From assembly GCA_024508675.1 (NCBI GenBank), contig JANINQ010000008.1, positions 186,001 through 250,000 of the forward strand: a stretch of 64,000 nt of DNA, in the 5' to 3' direction. Below the pieces are notes generated by a model. It did not search any database and was not told the origin of the DNA. It saw nothing but the letters and a program-made list of their open reading frames with translations. Position 1 is the first letter of the stretch, and each line of letters opens with the position of its first letter. Made by a program: the position numbers and the translations under genes. This document shows, one piece after another, positions 41,032 through 51,862 of this stretch. This stretch comes from Afipia sp. (GTDB taxonomy: Bacteria > Pseudomonadota > Alphaproteobacteria > Rhizobiales > Xanthobacteraceae).

Positions 41032-42141
41032 ATGACCGCTTATATTGCCCGCCGCATTCTGCTGATGATTCCCACTTTGCTGGGCATCCTGTTCGTGTCG
41101 TTCGTGGTGGTGCAATTCGCGCCGGGCGGGCCGGTAGAGCGCGTGATTGCGCAACTGTCCGGTTCGGACACCGGTGCGAGTTCGCGCATTTCGGGATCAT
41201 CCGGCGGCGATTTCGCCTCGCGGCCGCAGGCTGGCGCCTCCGCTGATGCGGTATCCTCGAAATATCGCGGCGCGCAGGGGCTCGATCCGGATTTCGTCAA
41301 GAGCCTCGAAAAGCAGTTCGGCTTCGACAAGCCCGCGCCGGAACGCTTCGCACTGATGGTCTGGAATTTTGCGCGGTTCGATTTCGGCAAGAGCTATTTT
41401 CGCGATGTCAGCGTGATCCAGCTCATCAAGGAAAAGCTGCCGGTCTCGATGTCGCTCGGTATCTGGATGACACTGCTGACCTATCTGATCTCGATTCCCC
41501 TCGGCATTCGCAAGGCGGTTCGGGACGGTTCGAAGTTCGATACCTGGACATCGGGCATCATCATCATCGGTTTCGCGATTCCGGGCTTCCTGTTCGCGAT
41601 CCTGCTGATCATCCTGTTCGCGGGCGGATCGTTCTTCGATATTTTCCCATTGCGCGGCCTGACGTCGGATGGCTGGTCGCAGATGCCGTGGTACCAGAAG
41701 ATCACCGACTACTTCTGGCACATCACGCTGCCGCTGGTGTCGATGGCGCTCGGCGCGTTCGCCACCATGACGCTGCTGACCAAGAATTCGTTCCTCGATG
41801 AAATCCGCAAACAGTATGTCATGACCGCGCGCGCCAAGGGCTGCAGCGAGCCGCAGGTGCTGTATGGACATATTTTCCGCAATGCCATGTTGATCGTGAT
41901 CGCCGGTTTCCCGAGCGCCTTTATTCACGCCTTCTTCTCCGGCTCGCTCCTGATCGAAACCATCTTCTCTCTCGACGGGCTCGGCCTGCTTGGTTTCGAG
42001 AGCGTGCTGAATCGGGATTATCCGGTGGTGTTCGGCACGCTGTTCATCTTCTCGCTGGTCGGTCTCGTGGTGAATCTGATTTCGGATCTCGCCTATATGT
42101 GGATCGATCCGCGCATCGATTTCGAGGCGCGCGAGGTATGA
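41032..42141 (+). CDS. yejB: Peptide ABC transporter permease YejB
   Basis: A 369-residue inner-membrane permease. The N-terminus [20 protein letters not shown] is typical of the OppB/YejB branch, and a long insert at residues about 40-95 in the first periplasmic loop is characteristic of YejB. The conserved coupling loop is [20 protein letters not shown]. The ATG follows the previous stop by three bases, and its own stop overlaps the yejE start. Confidence 0.92.
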   Translation: MTAYIARRILLMIPTLLGILFVSFVVVQFAPGGPVERVIAQLSGSDTGASSRISGSSGGDFASRPQAGASADAVSSKYRGAQGLDPDFVKSLEKQFGFDKPAPERFALMVWNFARFDFGKSYFRDVSVIQLIKEKLPVSMSLGIWMTLLTYLISIPLGIRKAVRDGSKFDTWTSGIIIIGFAIPGFLFAILLIILFAGGSFFDIFPLRGLTSDGWSQMPWYQKITDYFWHITLPLVSMALGAFATMTLLTKNSFLDEIRKQYVMTARAKGCSEPQVLYGHIFRNAMLIVIAGFPSAFIHAFFSGSLLIETIFSLDGLGLLGFESVLNRDYPVVFGTLFIFSLVGLVVNLISDLAYMWIDPRIDFEAREV

Positions 42142-43316
42142 CCATCGTTCCCGTACCTCCGGTCGAGACCACCACCCAGTCGCCATTGGGTGAAACCGTG
42201 CCGCCGTCGCGTCATCCACTTCGTATCTCGCCGCTCAATCAGCGGCGCTGGCGCAACTTCAAGTCCAATCGCCGGGGCTACTGGTCGTTCTGGATTTTCG
42301 GTCTGCTGTTTTGCATTTCGCTGTTTGCCGAACTGATCGCCAACGATCGCCCGTTTCTGATCAAGTTCGACGGCAAGCTGTATTTTCCGGCGTTCGTCAC
42401 CTATCCGGAAACCGCGTTCGGCGGCGATTTTGAGACCGCAGCCGATTATCGCGATCCTTATCTGCAGAAGCTGATCAAGGAAAAGAACGGCACCGTGCTC
42501 TGGCCGCTGATCCGCTATTCCTACGGCACGCACAATCTCGATCTGCCGACACCGGCGCCGTCGCCGCCGACATGGATGCTGACGGAGGCACAGTGCAAGG
42601 CGGTGGTTGAAAAGAAGGGCCTGCGCGGCTGCCGCGATCTTGAATACAACTGGCTCGGCACTGACGATCAGGGCCGCGATGTGGTGGCGCGCCTGATATA
42701 CGGTTTCCGTATCTCGGTGTTGTTCGGGCTCGCGCTGACGATTGTTTCGTCGGTGATCGGCATCGCGGCCGGCGGCATCCAGGGCTATTTCGGCGGCTGG
42801 GTCGATCTTCTGTTCCAGCGCTTCATCGAAGTGTGGACCGCGATCCCCTCGCTCTATCTGCTGTTGATCCTGTCGTCGGTGCTGGTGCCCGGATTCTTCG
42901 TGTTGCTCGGCATTTTGCTGCTGTTCTCCTGGGTGTCGTTGGTCGGTCTGGTGCGCGCGGAATTCCTGCGCGGGCGCAATTTCGAATATATTCAGGCTGC
43001 GCGTGCGCTCGGCGTCTCGAACGCCACCATCATGTTCCGCCATCTGCTGCCGAACGCCATGGTCGCGACCATGACCTTCCTGCCGTTTATTGTCTCGTCA
43101 TCGGTGATGACGCTGACGGCGCTGGATTTCCTCGGCTTCGGTCTGCCGCCCGGGTCGCCGTCGCTCGGTGAATTGCTGTCGCAGGGCAAGGCCAATGTGC
43201 AGGCGCCGTGGCTCGGCTTCACCGGCTTCTTCTCGGTGGCGATCATGCTCTCGCTTCTGATTTTCATCGGCGAGGGCGTCCGTGACGCCTTCGATCCGCG
43301 CAAGACTTTTAGATAA
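42138..43316 (+). CDS. yejE: Peptide ABC transporter permease YejE
   Basis: A 392-residue permease of OppC/YejE type. A basic N-terminus with [20 protein letters not shown] precedes the first helix. [20 protein letters not shown] is the family hallmark, and [19 protein letters not shown] is the ATPase-coupling loop. The open frame starts at 42099, but the ATG at 42138 overlaps the yejB stop (ATGA) and is preferred. It forms the membrane channel with YejB. Confidence 0.92.
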   Translation: MTIVPVPPVETTTQSPLGETVPPSRHPLRISPLNQRRWRNFKSNRRGYWSFWIFGLLFCISLFAELIANDRPFLIKFDGKLYFPAFVTYPETAFGGDFETAADYRDPYLQKLIKEKNGTVLWPLIRYSYGTHNLDLPTPAPSPPTWMLTEAQCKAVVEKKGLRGCRDLEYNWLGTDDQGRDVVARLIYGFRISVLFGLALTIVSSVIGIAAGGIQGYFGGWVDLLFQRFIEVWTAIPSLYLLLILSSVLVPGFFVLLGILLLFSWVSLVGLVRAEFLRGRNFEYIQAARALGVSNATIMFRHLLPNAMVATMTFLPFIVSSSVMTLTALDFLGFGLPPGSPSLGELLSQGKANVQAPWLGFTGFFSVAIMLSLLIFIGEGVRDAFDPRKTFR

Positions 43317-43336
43317 GGATTTGCAGGTAAGCCTCC

Positions 43337-44977
43337 ATGTTGGACTCGATCAACCAGCCTCTGCTCGATGTGCGCGATCTGTCGGTGGCGTTCCGGCAGA
43401 GCGGCGCCGAGAGCGTTGCGGTCGACAAGGTCTCGTTCTCGATCGAGCGCGGGCAATGCGTCGCGCTGGTGGGCGAATCCGGCTCAGGCAAGTCGGTCAG
43501 TGCGTTGTCGGTGCTGAAGCTGCTGCCATATCCGACCGCGCATCATCCGACCGGAAGCATCCGCTTCAAGGGGCAGGATCTGCTCGGCATGAGCGAGAAC
43601 GAAATCCGCGGCATTCGCGGCAACGATATTTCGATCATCTTTCAGGAGCCGATGACCTCGCTCAATCCGCTTCACACCATCGAAGCGCAGATCGGTGAGG
43701 TGATTCATCTGCACAGCGGCGTACGGGGCGCGAAGGCGCGCGAGCGGACGCTGGAACTGCTGACGCAGGTTGGCATTCCCGAGCCGGAAACGCGCCTTGC
43801 CAGTTATCCGCATCAGTTGTCGGGCGGTCAGCGCCAGCGTGTGATGATCGCCATGGCGCTGGCGAACGAGCCTGATCTTCTGATCGCGGACGAGCCGACC
43901 ACGGCACTCGACGTGACGGTGCAGGCGCAAATTCTCAAGCTGCTGGCGGAGATTCGCACCCGGCTCGGCATGAGCATGCTGTTCATCACCCACGACCTCG
44001 GCATCGTGCGGCGCATTGCCGATACCGTCTGCGTCATGAACAACGGCAAGATCGTCGAGCAGGGGCCGGTGGAGCAGGTGTTCACTGCGGCCCAGCATCC
44101 CTATACCAAGGCGCTTCTCGCGGCAGAGCCGAAGCCGGACCCCGCGCCACCGCGGCCGGATGCGCCGGTGGTGATGTCGTCTGACGATCTCAAGGTCTGG
44201 TTTCCGATCAAGCGCGGCTTGTTGCGCAAGACCGTGGGACACATCAAGGCCGTCGATGGCGTCAGCATCTCTGTCCGTCAGGGCGAAACGCTGGGTGTGG
44301 TCGGGGAGTCCGGTTCCGGCAAGACCACGCTCGGTCTTGCACTGTTGCGCCTGATCTCGTCGAACGGGCCGATTGTATTTCTCGGCAAGGACATTCAGGG
44401 CCTGAAGTTCAAGGAGATGCGTCCGGTCCGCCGCGACATGCAGATCGTGTTTCAGGACCCGTTCGGTGCGCTCAGCCCGCGCATGTCGGTAGGCGACATC
44501 ATCGCTGAAGGCCTTGGCGTGCATCAGCCGTCGTTGAGCGAGGATGAGCGCGAGGCCCGGGTGGTCAAGGCGTTGACCGATGTTGGGCTCAACCCCGCCA
44601 CGCGCTTCCGCTATCCGCATGAATTTTCCGGCGGCCAGCGCCAGCGCATTTCGATTGCGCGCGCCGTGGTGCTGGAGCCGAGTTTCGTGGTGCTGGACGA
44701 GCCGACCAGCGCGCTCGACATGCTGTTCCAGGCCCAGATGGTCGATCTGTTGCGTGATCTGCAGCGCAAGCGCGATCTGACTTACATGTTCATTTCGCAC
44801 GATCTGCGCGTGGTTGCGTCCCTTGCCAGCAACCTGATCGTGATGCGTCACGGCAAGGTGGTGGAGCAGGGCGCTGCGGCGGATCTGTTCAAGAATCCGA
44901 AGACCGATTACACCCGTGCCCTGTTTGCGGCGGCATTCAACATCGAGGCTGCGCCGACCATCGCGCCGGAGATGTGA
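43337..44977 (+). CDS. yejF: Peptide ABC transporter ATPase YejF, two ABC domains
   Basis: A 546-residue protein with two complete ABC cassettes. The first has Walker [10 protein letters not shown], signature LSGGQRQRV and [14 protein letters not shown]; the second has [18 protein letters not shown] and [12 protein letters not shown]. It powers uptake by YejBE and ends the yej operon. The start ATG is 20 bases past yejE. A palindromic repeat follows it and may mark the operon end. Confidence 0.93.
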   Translation: MLDSINQPLLDVRDLSVAFRQSGAESVAVDKVSFSIERGQCVALVGESGSGKSVSALSVLKLLPYPTAHHPTGSIRFKGQDLLGMSENEIRGIRGNDISIIFQEPMTSLNPLHTIEAQIGEVIHLHSGVRGAKARERTLELLTQVGIPEPETRLASYPHQLSGGQRQRVMIAMALANEPDLLIADEPTTALDVTVQAQILKLLAEIRTRLGMSMLFITHDLGIVRRIADTVCVMNNGKIVEQGPVEQVFTAAQHPYTKALLAAEPKPDPAPPRPDAPVVMSSDDLKVWFPIKRGLLRKTVGHIKAVDGVSISVRQGETLGVVGESGSGKTTLGLALLRLISSNGPIVFLGKDIQGLKFKEMRPVRRDMQIVFQDPFGALSPRMSVGDIIAEGLGVHQPSLSEDEREARVVKALTDVGLNPATRFRYPHEFSGGQRQRISIARAVVLEPSFVVLDEPTSALDMLFQAQMVDLLRDLQRKRDLTYMFISHDLRVVASLASNLIVMRHGKVVEQGAAADLFKNPKTDYTRALFAAAFNIEAAPTIAPEM

Positions 44978-44996
44978 GGGCATTGCCCTCTCGATT

Positions 44997-45086
44997 CGTC
45001 ATTGCGAGCGAAGCGAAGCAATCCACTCTTTTGATTTTTCCAACAAAGACTGGATTCCTTCGTCGCAAGCGCTCCTCGCAATGACG
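44997..45086. repeat. Palindromic intergenic repeat, family A, copy 3
   Basis: Arms CGTCATTGCGAGCG and CTCGCAATGACG with inner GCGAAGCAATCCA against TGGATTCCTTCGTCGC. It lies at the end of the yej operon, between convergent genes, and matches the copies at 18999-19113 and 20399-20479. Confidence 0.85.
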
Positions 45087-45104
45087 GTGTGCGGAGTCCG
45101 CACC

Positions 45105-45968
45105 TCAGGATGACGAGAACCGCTTGATGCTGGTCACGTCGCTCCCCGCCGCCCTGATGCGTGCAATGGCGGTCTGCGTCGGCTCAATGGCAGTGGCCAT
45201 GTGATGGGCATTGGCGTGGACGATGGTGTTTGCGTCACGCACGATGGCCACATGTCCCTTCCAGAAAATCAGGTCGCCGCGCTTGAGGTCGTGCCATTGC
45301 GCAGGTGGCAGTGCAGTCCCGAGCGCAGCCTCCTGCATGTCGCTGTCGCGGGGAGCCCTGATTCCGGTGGCGGCGAGCGAGGTTTGCACCAGGCCTGAAC
45401 AATCGATGCCGAGGCTTGTTCTGCCGCCCCACAGATAAGGTGTTCCGGCAAAGCGCTCGGCGACGGCAACAAAATCGGTCTCGGTGGTGCCGAGCGGCGC
45501 GACATGCTGCGCGGGCAGGTAATGCCGCTGGCTGGTGATGGCGAAGCCGCCGTCGATTTTCGCGATTTCGACCTGTGCGCCAAGCGGCAGGATTTCAGCC
45601 GAGGGCAGTTTGATCGACGGTCCGGGAAACGCGAACGTGCGTAGCGCGGTAACTTTGTGGGTCGGCGTCGTGCGCTGTTGCACCAGCGCGATGTCCGGAA
45701 GCCAGCCGACATAGCCATCAGACTTGAGCTGGCCCCAGGCCCACCCTTCCGCATTCCGGTCATAGACAATGACCCGCTCGCCCTTCAGCGCTTCCGTGTC
45801 GAGTGCTGCATCGTGCGAGGGCTCGCGCCGGACAGGCACAACGGGATCGAAAATCTCGAACTCGATCCCGTCGACAAACCGCGAGGCTGTCACCTTGCCC
45901 TGAAGATGCTTCGCGGCGAGATCAGACCGTGCCGGTGTCAGCCTCGGATCGAAGTCTGGATCAGCCAT
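45105..45968 (-). CDS. NlpC/P60 family peptidoglycan endopeptidase
   Basis: A 287-residue cysteine peptidase. The NlpC/P60 domain at the C-terminus has catalytic Cys190 in GIDCSGLV, a His in FWKGHVAIV and a third polar residue in VHANAHH. The N-terminal half looks like two SH3-like domains (EGWAWGQLKSDGYVGWLPD). No signal peptide is seen, so it may act in the cytoplasm in murein peptide recycling. The start overlaps the upstream aminopeptidase stop by eight bases, so a joint role in breaking down cell-wall peptides is suggested. Confidence 0.9.
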   Translation of the reverse strand: MADPDFDPRLTPARSDLAAKHLQGKVTASRFVDGIEFEIFDPVVPVRREPSHDAALDTEALKGERVIVYDRNAEGWAWGQLKSDGYVGWLPDIALVQQRTTPTHKVTALRTFAFPGPSIKLPSAEILPLGAQVEIAKIDGGFAITSQRHYLPAQHVAPLGTTETDFVAVAERFAGTPYLWGGRTSLGIDCSGLVQTSLAATGIRAPRDSDMQEAALGTALPPAQWHDLKRGDLIFWKGHVAIVRDANTIVHANAHHMATAIEPTQTAIARIRAAGSDVTSIKRFSSS

Positions 45969-47343
45969 AACGCTCGCTCAGGAGTTTGTAGATCGCGCGC
46001 GCGGCCTGACACTCGCCGCCTTCGGGGCGCGCGGGTTTTGCGCTGGGGGTCCAGCCGTAAATATCGACATGCAGCCAGCTTTTTGCGCTCTCGACAAAGC
46101 GTTTGAGGAACAACGCGCAGGTGATCGAACCTGCGAATGTGCCACCCGGCGCATTGTTGAGATTGGCCATCTTGGAATCCAGCCATGAATCGTAGGGCAT
46201 CCAGAGCGGCATCCGCCACAGCGGATCGTTCTCGGCGCGGGCATGGCGCGCGACATCCGCCGCCAGCGTTTCGTCGTTGGTGTAATACGGCGGCAGATCG
46301 GGTCCCAGTGCCACGCGCGCGGCCCCGGTCAGCGTGCCGAGATCGATCAGAAGGTCCGGCTTTTCCTCGTCGGCCAGCGCCAATGCGTCGGCCAGCACAA
46401 GGCGGCCTTCCGCGTCGGTGTTGCCGATCTCGACATTGACGCCCTTGCGCGAAGGAAAAATATCGAGCGGCCGGAAGGCATTTCCTGCGACCGAATTTTC
46501 CACGGCGGGAATCAGCACGCGCAGCCGGACCTTGAGCTTCGCATCCATGATCATCTGCGCCAGAGCGAGCACATTGGCCGCGCCGCCCATGTCCTTCTTC
46601 ATGATCAGCATGCCGCTCGAGGGCTTCAGATCAAGGCCGCCGGTGTCGAAGCAGACGCCCTTGCCGACCAGCGTCACCCTGGGATGCGAGGCATCGCCCC
46701 AGGTGATGTCGATCAGGCGCGGCGCGCGGGTCGAGGCCATGCCGACCGCATGGATCAGCGGGAAGTTCTGCTTGAGCAGATCGTCCCCGACGATGGCGCC
46801 ATATTTCGCGCCAAATTTTTCCGCCAGCGCCTGCGCGGCCTGAGCGAGTTCGTCCGGCCCCATGTCATTGGCAGGCGTGTTGATCAGGTCGCGCGCCAGC
46901 GTGGCGGCATCGGCCATGCGGGTGATCTCGGCCATGTCCACATCCGCAGGCGGCACGAGCTTCGCGCCGGGCGCGTCGTTTTTGCGGTAGCGATTGAAGC
47001 GATAACTCCCAAGCGCGAAAGCCAAAACCGCCATCCGCGTGTCGTGCGGCGTGTTGGCAAAGCTGTAGGTGCCGGCCGGCAGCAGGCCGGGCAACTGCCC
47101 CGGCCGGAACAGGTCGCGCCATTCGCTGGCCTGATCTTCGATGCCGAACAGCACATGGGCGAGCGTGCCGTCTTCCGCAGGCAACGCCAGATACTGGCCG
47201 GGCTTCGCTGCATAGGCATTGGCGGCGGCAAATTGCTGGGCCGCCGCGGGAAGCGTGGCCCGGACAGTGTCCCAGGTCGATTTGGCGGCAAAGGTAATCG
47301 GAACAGGAGGGGCGTCGGTGGAACTTGTGAAAGCAGGGTGCAT
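45961..47343 (-). CDS. M17 leucyl aminopeptidase family protein
   Basis: A 460-residue metallo-exopeptidase of the PepA family. The hallmark NTDAEGRL is present, with KGVCFDTGGLDLKPSSGM and MIMKKDMGGAANVLALAQ carrying the metal-binding Asp and Lys residues. It removes N-terminal residues from peptides in the cytoplasm. The open frame reaches a TTG at 47364, but the ATG at 47343 (MHPAFTSSTDAPP) is the more usual start. It is co-transcribed with the NlpC/P60 gene. Confidence 0.92.
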   Translation of the reverse strand: MHPAFTSSTDAPPVPITFAAKSTWDTVRATLPAAAQQFAAANAYAAKPGQYLALPAEDGTLAHVLFGIEDQASEWRDLFRPGQLPGLLPAGTYSFANTPHDTRMAVLAFALGSYRFNRYRKNDAPGAKLVPPADVDMAEITRMADAATLARDLINTPANDMGPDELAQAAQALAEKFGAKYGAIVGDDLLKQNFPLIHAVGMASTRAPRLIDITWGDASHPRVTLVGKGVCFDTGGLDLKPSSGMLIMKKDMGGAANVLALAQMIMDAKLKVRLRVLIPAVENSVAGNAFRPLDIFPSRKGVNVEIGNTDAEGRLVLADALALADEEKPDLLIDLGTLTGAARVALGPDLPPYYTNDETLAADVARHARAENDPLWRMPLWMPYDSWLDSKMANLNNAPGGTFAGSITCALFLKRFVESAKSWLHVDIYGWTPSAKPARPEGGECQAARAIYKLLSERYG

Positions 47344-47480
47344 GATCGTCCCGGACAGCGGCAAGGTGGGTGGGTGTCACTATAGCAGTGCGGCGATGCC
47401 GCGCAGCAGGGCTAAAACGGTGTTTGACGGGCTGTTTTGATCCGTGCAGGCGAGTCGGGTGAGAGCGGGGAGGTTGCGGA

Positions 47481-47501
47481 TTAACCATGCATTAGGGTTA
47501 A
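47481..47501. promoter_or_regulatory. CtrA-like site upstream of tadD-like gene
   Basis: TTAACCAT at 47481-47488, continued as TTAA-N7-TTAG (47481-47495) and a further TTAA at 47498-47501. TTAACCAT and TTAA-N7-TTAA are the known forms of CtrA binding sites in alphaproteobacteria. It lies 56 bases upstream of the start at 47557. Confidence 0.5.
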
Positions 47502-47556
47502 CGGTCTATTGCTGCGATGTCCGGCTTCGCCACCCTCGATAGCGAGTCCATGCGTC

Positions 47557-48354
47557 ATGCGTAATCCGTCTCCGTTTGCCAGGTTTCTCGGTTCAGCTGC
47601 CGTCGCGGCGCTTCTTGCCTTGGGGCTGGCGGGGTGCCAGACAGCGCGTTCGCCGGAAGTCACCGGATCGCTCAATGCCCGGGCGGAAGCTGTTCCCGGT
47701 CAGGCCTCGCCCGACGCAATGCAGGTTTTGGGTGAGCGTTACCGCGCCAACCCGCGCGACACCGAGGCCGCGCTTCAATACGGACAGGCCCTGCGTCAGA
47801 ACGGTCAGCGCCAGCAGGCTGTCGCAGTGATGGAACAGGCGACCATCGCCAATCCCGGAAACAAGGCGCTGCTTGCCGCCTATGGCCGCGCGCTGGCGGA
47901 CAACGGAAATTTCAAGCAGGCCTTCGACATTCTGACCCGCGCGCATTCACCGGCAAATCCGGACTGGCGCATCCTGTCGGTGCAAGGCACCACCCTCGAT
48001 CAGATGGGCAAGCACGAGGAAGCCCGCCGCTATTACGCCAGCGCGTTGAAGATCGCGCCGGAAGAGCCGTCGGTGCTGTCCAATCTTGGACTGTCCTATG
48101 TTTTGTCCAAGGACCTGCCCAAGGCGGAATCGACCCTGCGCCGTGCCTACAATCGCGGAACGACCGACAGCCGTGTCCGCCAGAATCTCGCGCTGGTGGT
48201 CGGCCTGCAGGGACGCTTCGCCGAAGCCGAGTCCATCGTGAAGGCGGATCTGCCTGCGGACGAGGCGGAAGCCAATGTCGCCTATCTGCGCCAGATGCTG
48301 AGCCGCGACGGACGGCAGCAAAAAACCGCTGCCGTCGACCCAGAGCGCTCATAA
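47557..48354 (+). CDS. TPR lipoprotein, TadD-like pilus assembly protein
   Basis: A 265-residue protein with a lipoprotein signal (lipobox LGLAGC) followed by tetratricopeptide repeats from about residue 50 to 250 (for example RYRANPRDTEAALQYGQALR and KHEEARRYYASALKIAPEEP). ATG 47557 is chosen over a TTG/ATG run at 47509 because it places the signal at the N-terminus. TadD proteins of this kind act at the outer membrane in Flp/Tad pilus secretion, and the gene converges on tadC. The TPR content fits; the exact family is inferred from context. Confidence 0.78.
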   Translation: MRNPSPFARFLGSAAVAALLALGLAGCQTARSPEVTGSLNARAEAVPGQASPDAMQVLGERYRANPRDTEAALQYGQALRQNGQRQQAVAVMEQATIANPGNKALLAAYGRALADNGNFKQAFDILTRAHSPANPDWRILSVQGTTLDQMGKHEEARRYYASALKIAPEEPSVLSNLGLSYVLSKDLPKAESTLRRAYNRGTTDSRVRQNLALVVGLQGRFAEAESIVKADLPADEAEANVAYLRQMLSRDGRQQKTAAVDPERS

Positions 48355-48416
48355 AAGCAGAGAATCTCCCGAATCACTGAAGCACGCGCCGGCGGCAATC
48401 GCGGCCGCGCGTAGCG

Positions 48417-49397
48417 TCACTTCATGTATTCGGAGACCTTGATGCCGGTCGGCCCGAGAATGACCACAAACAGCACCGGCAGGAAGAACACGATCATCGG
48501 CACCGTCAGCTTCGGCGGCAGCGCGGCGGCCTTCTTCTCCGCCTCGTTCATGCGCATGTCGCGGTTTTCCTGCGCCATCACGCGCAGCGTCTGGCCGAGC
48601 GGTGTGCCGTAGCGTTCGGACTGTTGCAGGGCGAGACAGACAGACTTCACGCCTTCGGTGCCGGTGCGCTTGGCAAGGTTCTCATAGGCCATCTTGCGGT
48701 CCTGCAGGTAGGACAGTTCCGCAGTCGTCAGCGAGAATTCCTCCGCCAGCGGGATCGACTGCGAGCCGATCTCCTGGCTCACCCGGCGGAAGGCCGCCTC
48801 GATCGACATGCCGGACTCGATGCAGATCAGCAAAAGGTCGAGCGCATCGGGAAACGCCCGCTTGATCGACAATTGCCGCTTGGTGATCGCGTTCTTCAGG
48901 AAAAGCATCGGGGCCTGCATGCCGAGCCATGTCGCGCCCAGACACATGCCGATCTTCATCGGGGTGGGCTGCTGCATGTTGGAGAGCAGGAACACATAGA
49001 CGATTGCGCCGATCAGGAACACGATCGGCATGACAAGCCGGAAGAACAGGAACGTGATGTAAGGCGCCTGGCCGCGATACCCGGCCATCACCAGCTTTTC
49101 GCGCGCTTCCTCCTGGGCGACCCACTTGCCGAGGTTGAAATCGTCGACGACCTTCTGCACCAGTTGCTTCGGGGCCTGGCGCAGGGCGACCTTCTCATTG
49201 CGGTTCAGGCGGTCACGCTCGCGCTGGCGCATCCGCTCGCGCTCGCTGGCCACCGCCTTCATGCGCTTGGAAAGGCCTTCGCCCGCGAACATCGGAGAGA
49301 CCAGCGCGTAGGCGGTCGCCGCTGCGGCAATAGCCGACAGCAGCATGGTCATGAACCGGATGTCGTGGAATTTTTCGATGAGGAGATCGACCAGCAT
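48417..49397 (-). CDS. tadC: Tad pilus inner-membrane platform protein TadC
   Basis: A 326-residue membrane protein with a T2SSF domain (FPDALDLLLICIESGMSIEA, about residues 180-310) and hydrophobic helices at both ends. It partners TadB in the inner-membrane platform on which the CpaF/TadA ATPase acts. It is the last gene of the minus-strand cpaB-C-D-E-F-tadB-tadC series, nine bases after tadB. Confidence 0.92.
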   Translation of the reverse strand: MLVDLLIEKFHDIRFMTMLLSAIAAAATAYALVSPMFAGEGLSKRMKAVASERERMRQRERDRLNRNEKVALRQAPKQLVQKVVDDFNLGKWVAQEEAREKLVMAGYRGQAPYITFLFFRLVMPIVFLIGAIVYVFLLSNMQQPTPMKIGMCLGATWLGMQAPMLFLKNAITKRQLSIKRAFPDALDLLLICIESGMSIEAAFRRVSQEIGSQSIPLAEEFSLTTAELSYLQDRKMAYENLAKRTGTEGVKSVCLALQQSERYGTPLGQTLRVMAQENRDMRMNEAEKKAAALPPKLTVPMIVFFLPVLFVVILGPTGIKVSEYMK

Positions 49398-49406
49398 GGT
49401 GCCTCG

Positions 49407-50378
49407 TCAGAAATCGAAGTTGATCATTTTTTTCATGACGAGAACGCCCATTCCCATCCACATCACGCAGCCGGCCAGCATCAGCCGTCCGGTCGGATGG
49501 GTCCACAGCAACGAAATGTAATCGGGCGTCATGATGTAGACCATGATCATCACGATGGGCGGCAGCGCGCCGATGATGCCGGCGGATGCCTTGGCTTCCA
49601 TCGACATCGCCTGAATCTTGGCCGCCATCTTGCGGCGGTCGCGGAGCACCTTGGAGAGGTTGCCGAGCGCTTCGGAGAGGTTGCCGCCTGACTTGCTCTG
49701 GATCGCGATCACGATGCCGAAGAAGTTGGCTTCGGGTAGCGGCATCCGCTCATAAAGGCGCTGGCAGGCCTCGCCCAGCGGCATGCCGATGGTCTGGGTC
49801 TCAATGATCGCGTTGAACTCGCTGCGCAGGGGCTCGGGGGAGTCCGCGGCGACGACCTTGATCGATTCGAACAGCGGCAGACCAGCCTTGATGCCGCGAA
49901 CGATCACATCGACCGCATCCGGCAGGGCATCGAGAAACTTGGCCTCGCGGCGCTTCTTGAGAAAACTCAGCAGCCAGCGGGGCAGTCCGAATCCCGCCGC
50001 GAAAGCGAATCCGAACGCTGGCAGCAGTGGAACGCCGCCGAAGAAGGAGACGAACATGACCACGGCGCCGAGAACGCCCGAGCCGATCATGAACTGCTGC
50101 TTCGTCCATTCAAGACCGGCCTGGGAGATCCGGGCTTCGATCGTCAGTTTCTGAGATTGAGCGAGCCGCTGCTCCATGTCCTTCATCGATTCCTCGACCT
50201 GGACACGGCGCGCACGCACGCGGTCGTCGACACGGAGCGCCGGCTGGGCCTGCGCGAACGCGGCGCGGCGCTTCTCGGCCTGCTTTTCGCCGGACAACAG
50301 GGGGTAGATGAAAACCCAGGCGAGCCCGCCCACTGTCACCATCGTGAGGAAAGCCAGTGCCAGCGTCTGCATGTCCAT
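49407..50378 (-). CDS. tadB: Tad pilus inner-membrane platform protein TadB
   Basis: A 323-residue membrane protein of the TadB branch: an N-terminal helix, a helical cytoplasmic segment (RRVQVEESMKDMEQRLAQSQ), two central helices, and the T2SSF domain LPDAVDVIVRGIKAGLPLFE. It partners TadC. The open frame reaches 50504, but the ATG at 50378 (MDMQTLALAFLTMVTVGGLA) gives a normal first membrane helix and has AGAGG eight bases upstream. It starts 10 bases past the cpaF stop. Confidence 0.92.
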   Translation of the reverse strand: MDMQTLALAFLTMVTVGGLAWVFIYPLLSGEKQAEKRRAAFAQAQPALRVDDRVRARRVQVEESMKDMEQRLAQSQKLTIEARISQAGLEWTKQQFMIGSGVLGAVVMFVSFFGGVPLLPAFGFAFAAGFGLPRWLLSFLKKRREAKFLDALPDAVDVIVRGIKAGLPLFESIKVVAADSPEPLRSEFNAIIETQTIGMPLGEACQRLYERMPLPEANFFGIVIAIQSKSGGNLSEALGNLSKVLRDRRKMAAKIQAMSMEAKASAGIIGALPPIVMIMVYIMTPDYISLLWTHPTGRLMLAGCVMWMGMGVLVMKKMINFDF

Positions 50379-50388
50379 GGCCGCGCCT

Positions 50389-51840
50389 CTATGCGTTGAC
50401 TTCGGCGGCGTCGAGCGAGGCAGCCAGCCGCTTCTCCTCGCCATAGTAACGGGCGCGTTCCCAGAAGCGCGGACGGCCGATACCCGTGGAGCGATGACGT
50501 CCAAGGATATTGCCGTTCAGGTCTTCGCCCATCAGGTCGTACAGGAAAATGTCCTGAGTGATGATGGTGTCGCCTTCCATTCCCATCACCTCGGTGATGT
50601 GGGTGATGCGGCGCGAACCGTCGCGCAGGCGGGCGGCCTGAACGATGACGTCGATCGACGCGCAGATCATCTCGCGAATGGTCCGTGACGGCAGCGAGTA
50701 GCCGCCCATCGTGATCATCGATTCCACGCGGGAGAGAGCTTCGCGCGGGTTGTTCGCGTGCAGGGTGCCCATCGAGCCGTCATGGCCAGTATTCATCGCC
50801 TGCAGGAGGTCGAATGCCTCGGGTCCGCGGACTTCGCCGACGATGATACGTTCAGGACGCATACGCAGACAGTTCTTGACCAGATCGCGCATGGTGATCT
50901 GGCCTTCGCCTTCGATATTGGGCGGACGGGTTTCAAGACGGACCACATGCGGCTGCTGCAGTTGAAGTTCGGCAGCGTCTTCGCAGGTGATGATGCGCTC
51001 GTCTTCGTCGATATAGTTGGTCAGACAGTTCAGCAGCGTGGTTTTGCCGGAGCCGGTACCGCCGGAGATCAGCACGTTGCAGCGGACACGGCCGATGATC
51101 TGCAGAATCTGCGCGCCTTCGGGCGAAATCGCGCCGAACTTGACCAGCTGATCGAGGGTCAGCTTGTCCTTCTTGAACTTGCGGATGGTGAGCGCAGGCC
51201 CGTCGATCGCGAGCGGCGGAACGATGGCGTTGACGCGCGAGCCGTCGGCAAGGCGGGCGTCGCAGATCGGCGAGGATTCGTCGACGCGGCGGCCAACCTG
51301 GCTGACAATGCGCTGACAGATGTTGAGCAACTGCTGATTGTCGCGGAAGCGAATGCCGGTTTTCTGGATCTTGCCGCCGACTTCGATAAAGACCGTGCCG
51401 GCGCCGTTGACCATGATGTCGGCGATGTCGTCGCGGGCCAGAAGCGGCTCGAGCGGGCCGTAACCGAGGACGTCGTTGCAGATGTCGTCGAGCAGTTCTT
51501 CCTGCTCGGCGATGGACATCACGATGTTCTTGATCGCGATGATCTCGTTGACGATATCGCGAATTTCCTCGCGCGCCGATTCGACGTCGAGCTTGGAGAG
51601 CTGGGCGAGATCGATAGCTTCGATCAGTGCGCCGAAAATCGTCGCCTTGACCTGATAATAGGAGTCCGAGCGCCTCGCTTCGACCACGGGCGCGGACACC
51701 GGAGGCCGCGCAGGCGCGAGCGGAGGCGAGGCGACAGTGGCCGGCGCCGGGCGCGGGGCAGCAGGCGCCGCCTCCTGTACACGATTTGGAATCGGTGCAG
51801 TCCGGATATCGGCTTCTGATCCGCTACGCTTACCAAACAC
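50389..51840 (-). CDS. cpaF: Tad pilus assembly ATPase CpaF/TadA
   Basis: A 483-residue secretion ATPase. A Pro/Ala-rich linker of about 60 residues precedes the N-terminal helical domain and the RecA-like core: Walker [14 protein letters not shown] near residue 260, [15 protein letters not shown] (Walker B region), and the His box [13 protein letters not shown]. It powers pilin extrusion at the cytoplasmic face. The start is GTG at 51840 with GGAG eight bases upstream. It lies between cpaE and tadB in one transcript. Confidence 0.95.
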   Translation of the reverse strand: MFGKRSGSEADIRTAPIPNRVQEAAPAAPRPAPATVASPPLAPARPPVSAPVVEARRSDSYYQVKATIFGALIEAIDLAQLSKLDVESAREEIRDIVNEIIAIKNIVMSIAEQEELLDDICNDVLGYGPLEPLLARDDIADIMVNGAGTVFIEVGGKIQKTGIRFRDNQQLLNICQRIVSQVGRRVDESSPICDARLADGSRVNAIVPPLAIDGPALTIRKFKKDKLTLDQLVKFGAISPEGAQILQIIGRVRCNVLISGGTGSGKTTLLNCLTNYIDEDERIITCEDAAELQLQQPHVVRLETRPPNIEGEGQITMRDLVKNCLRMRPERIIVGEVRGPEAFDLLQAMNTGHDGSMGTLHANNPREALSRVESMITMGGYSLPSRTIREMICASIDVIVQAARLRDGSRRITHITEVMGMEGDTIITQDIFLYDLMGEDLNGNILGRHRSTGIGRPRFWERARYYGEEKRLAASLDAAEVNA

Positions 51841-51862
51841 GACGACGACTCCACGCGATCAA

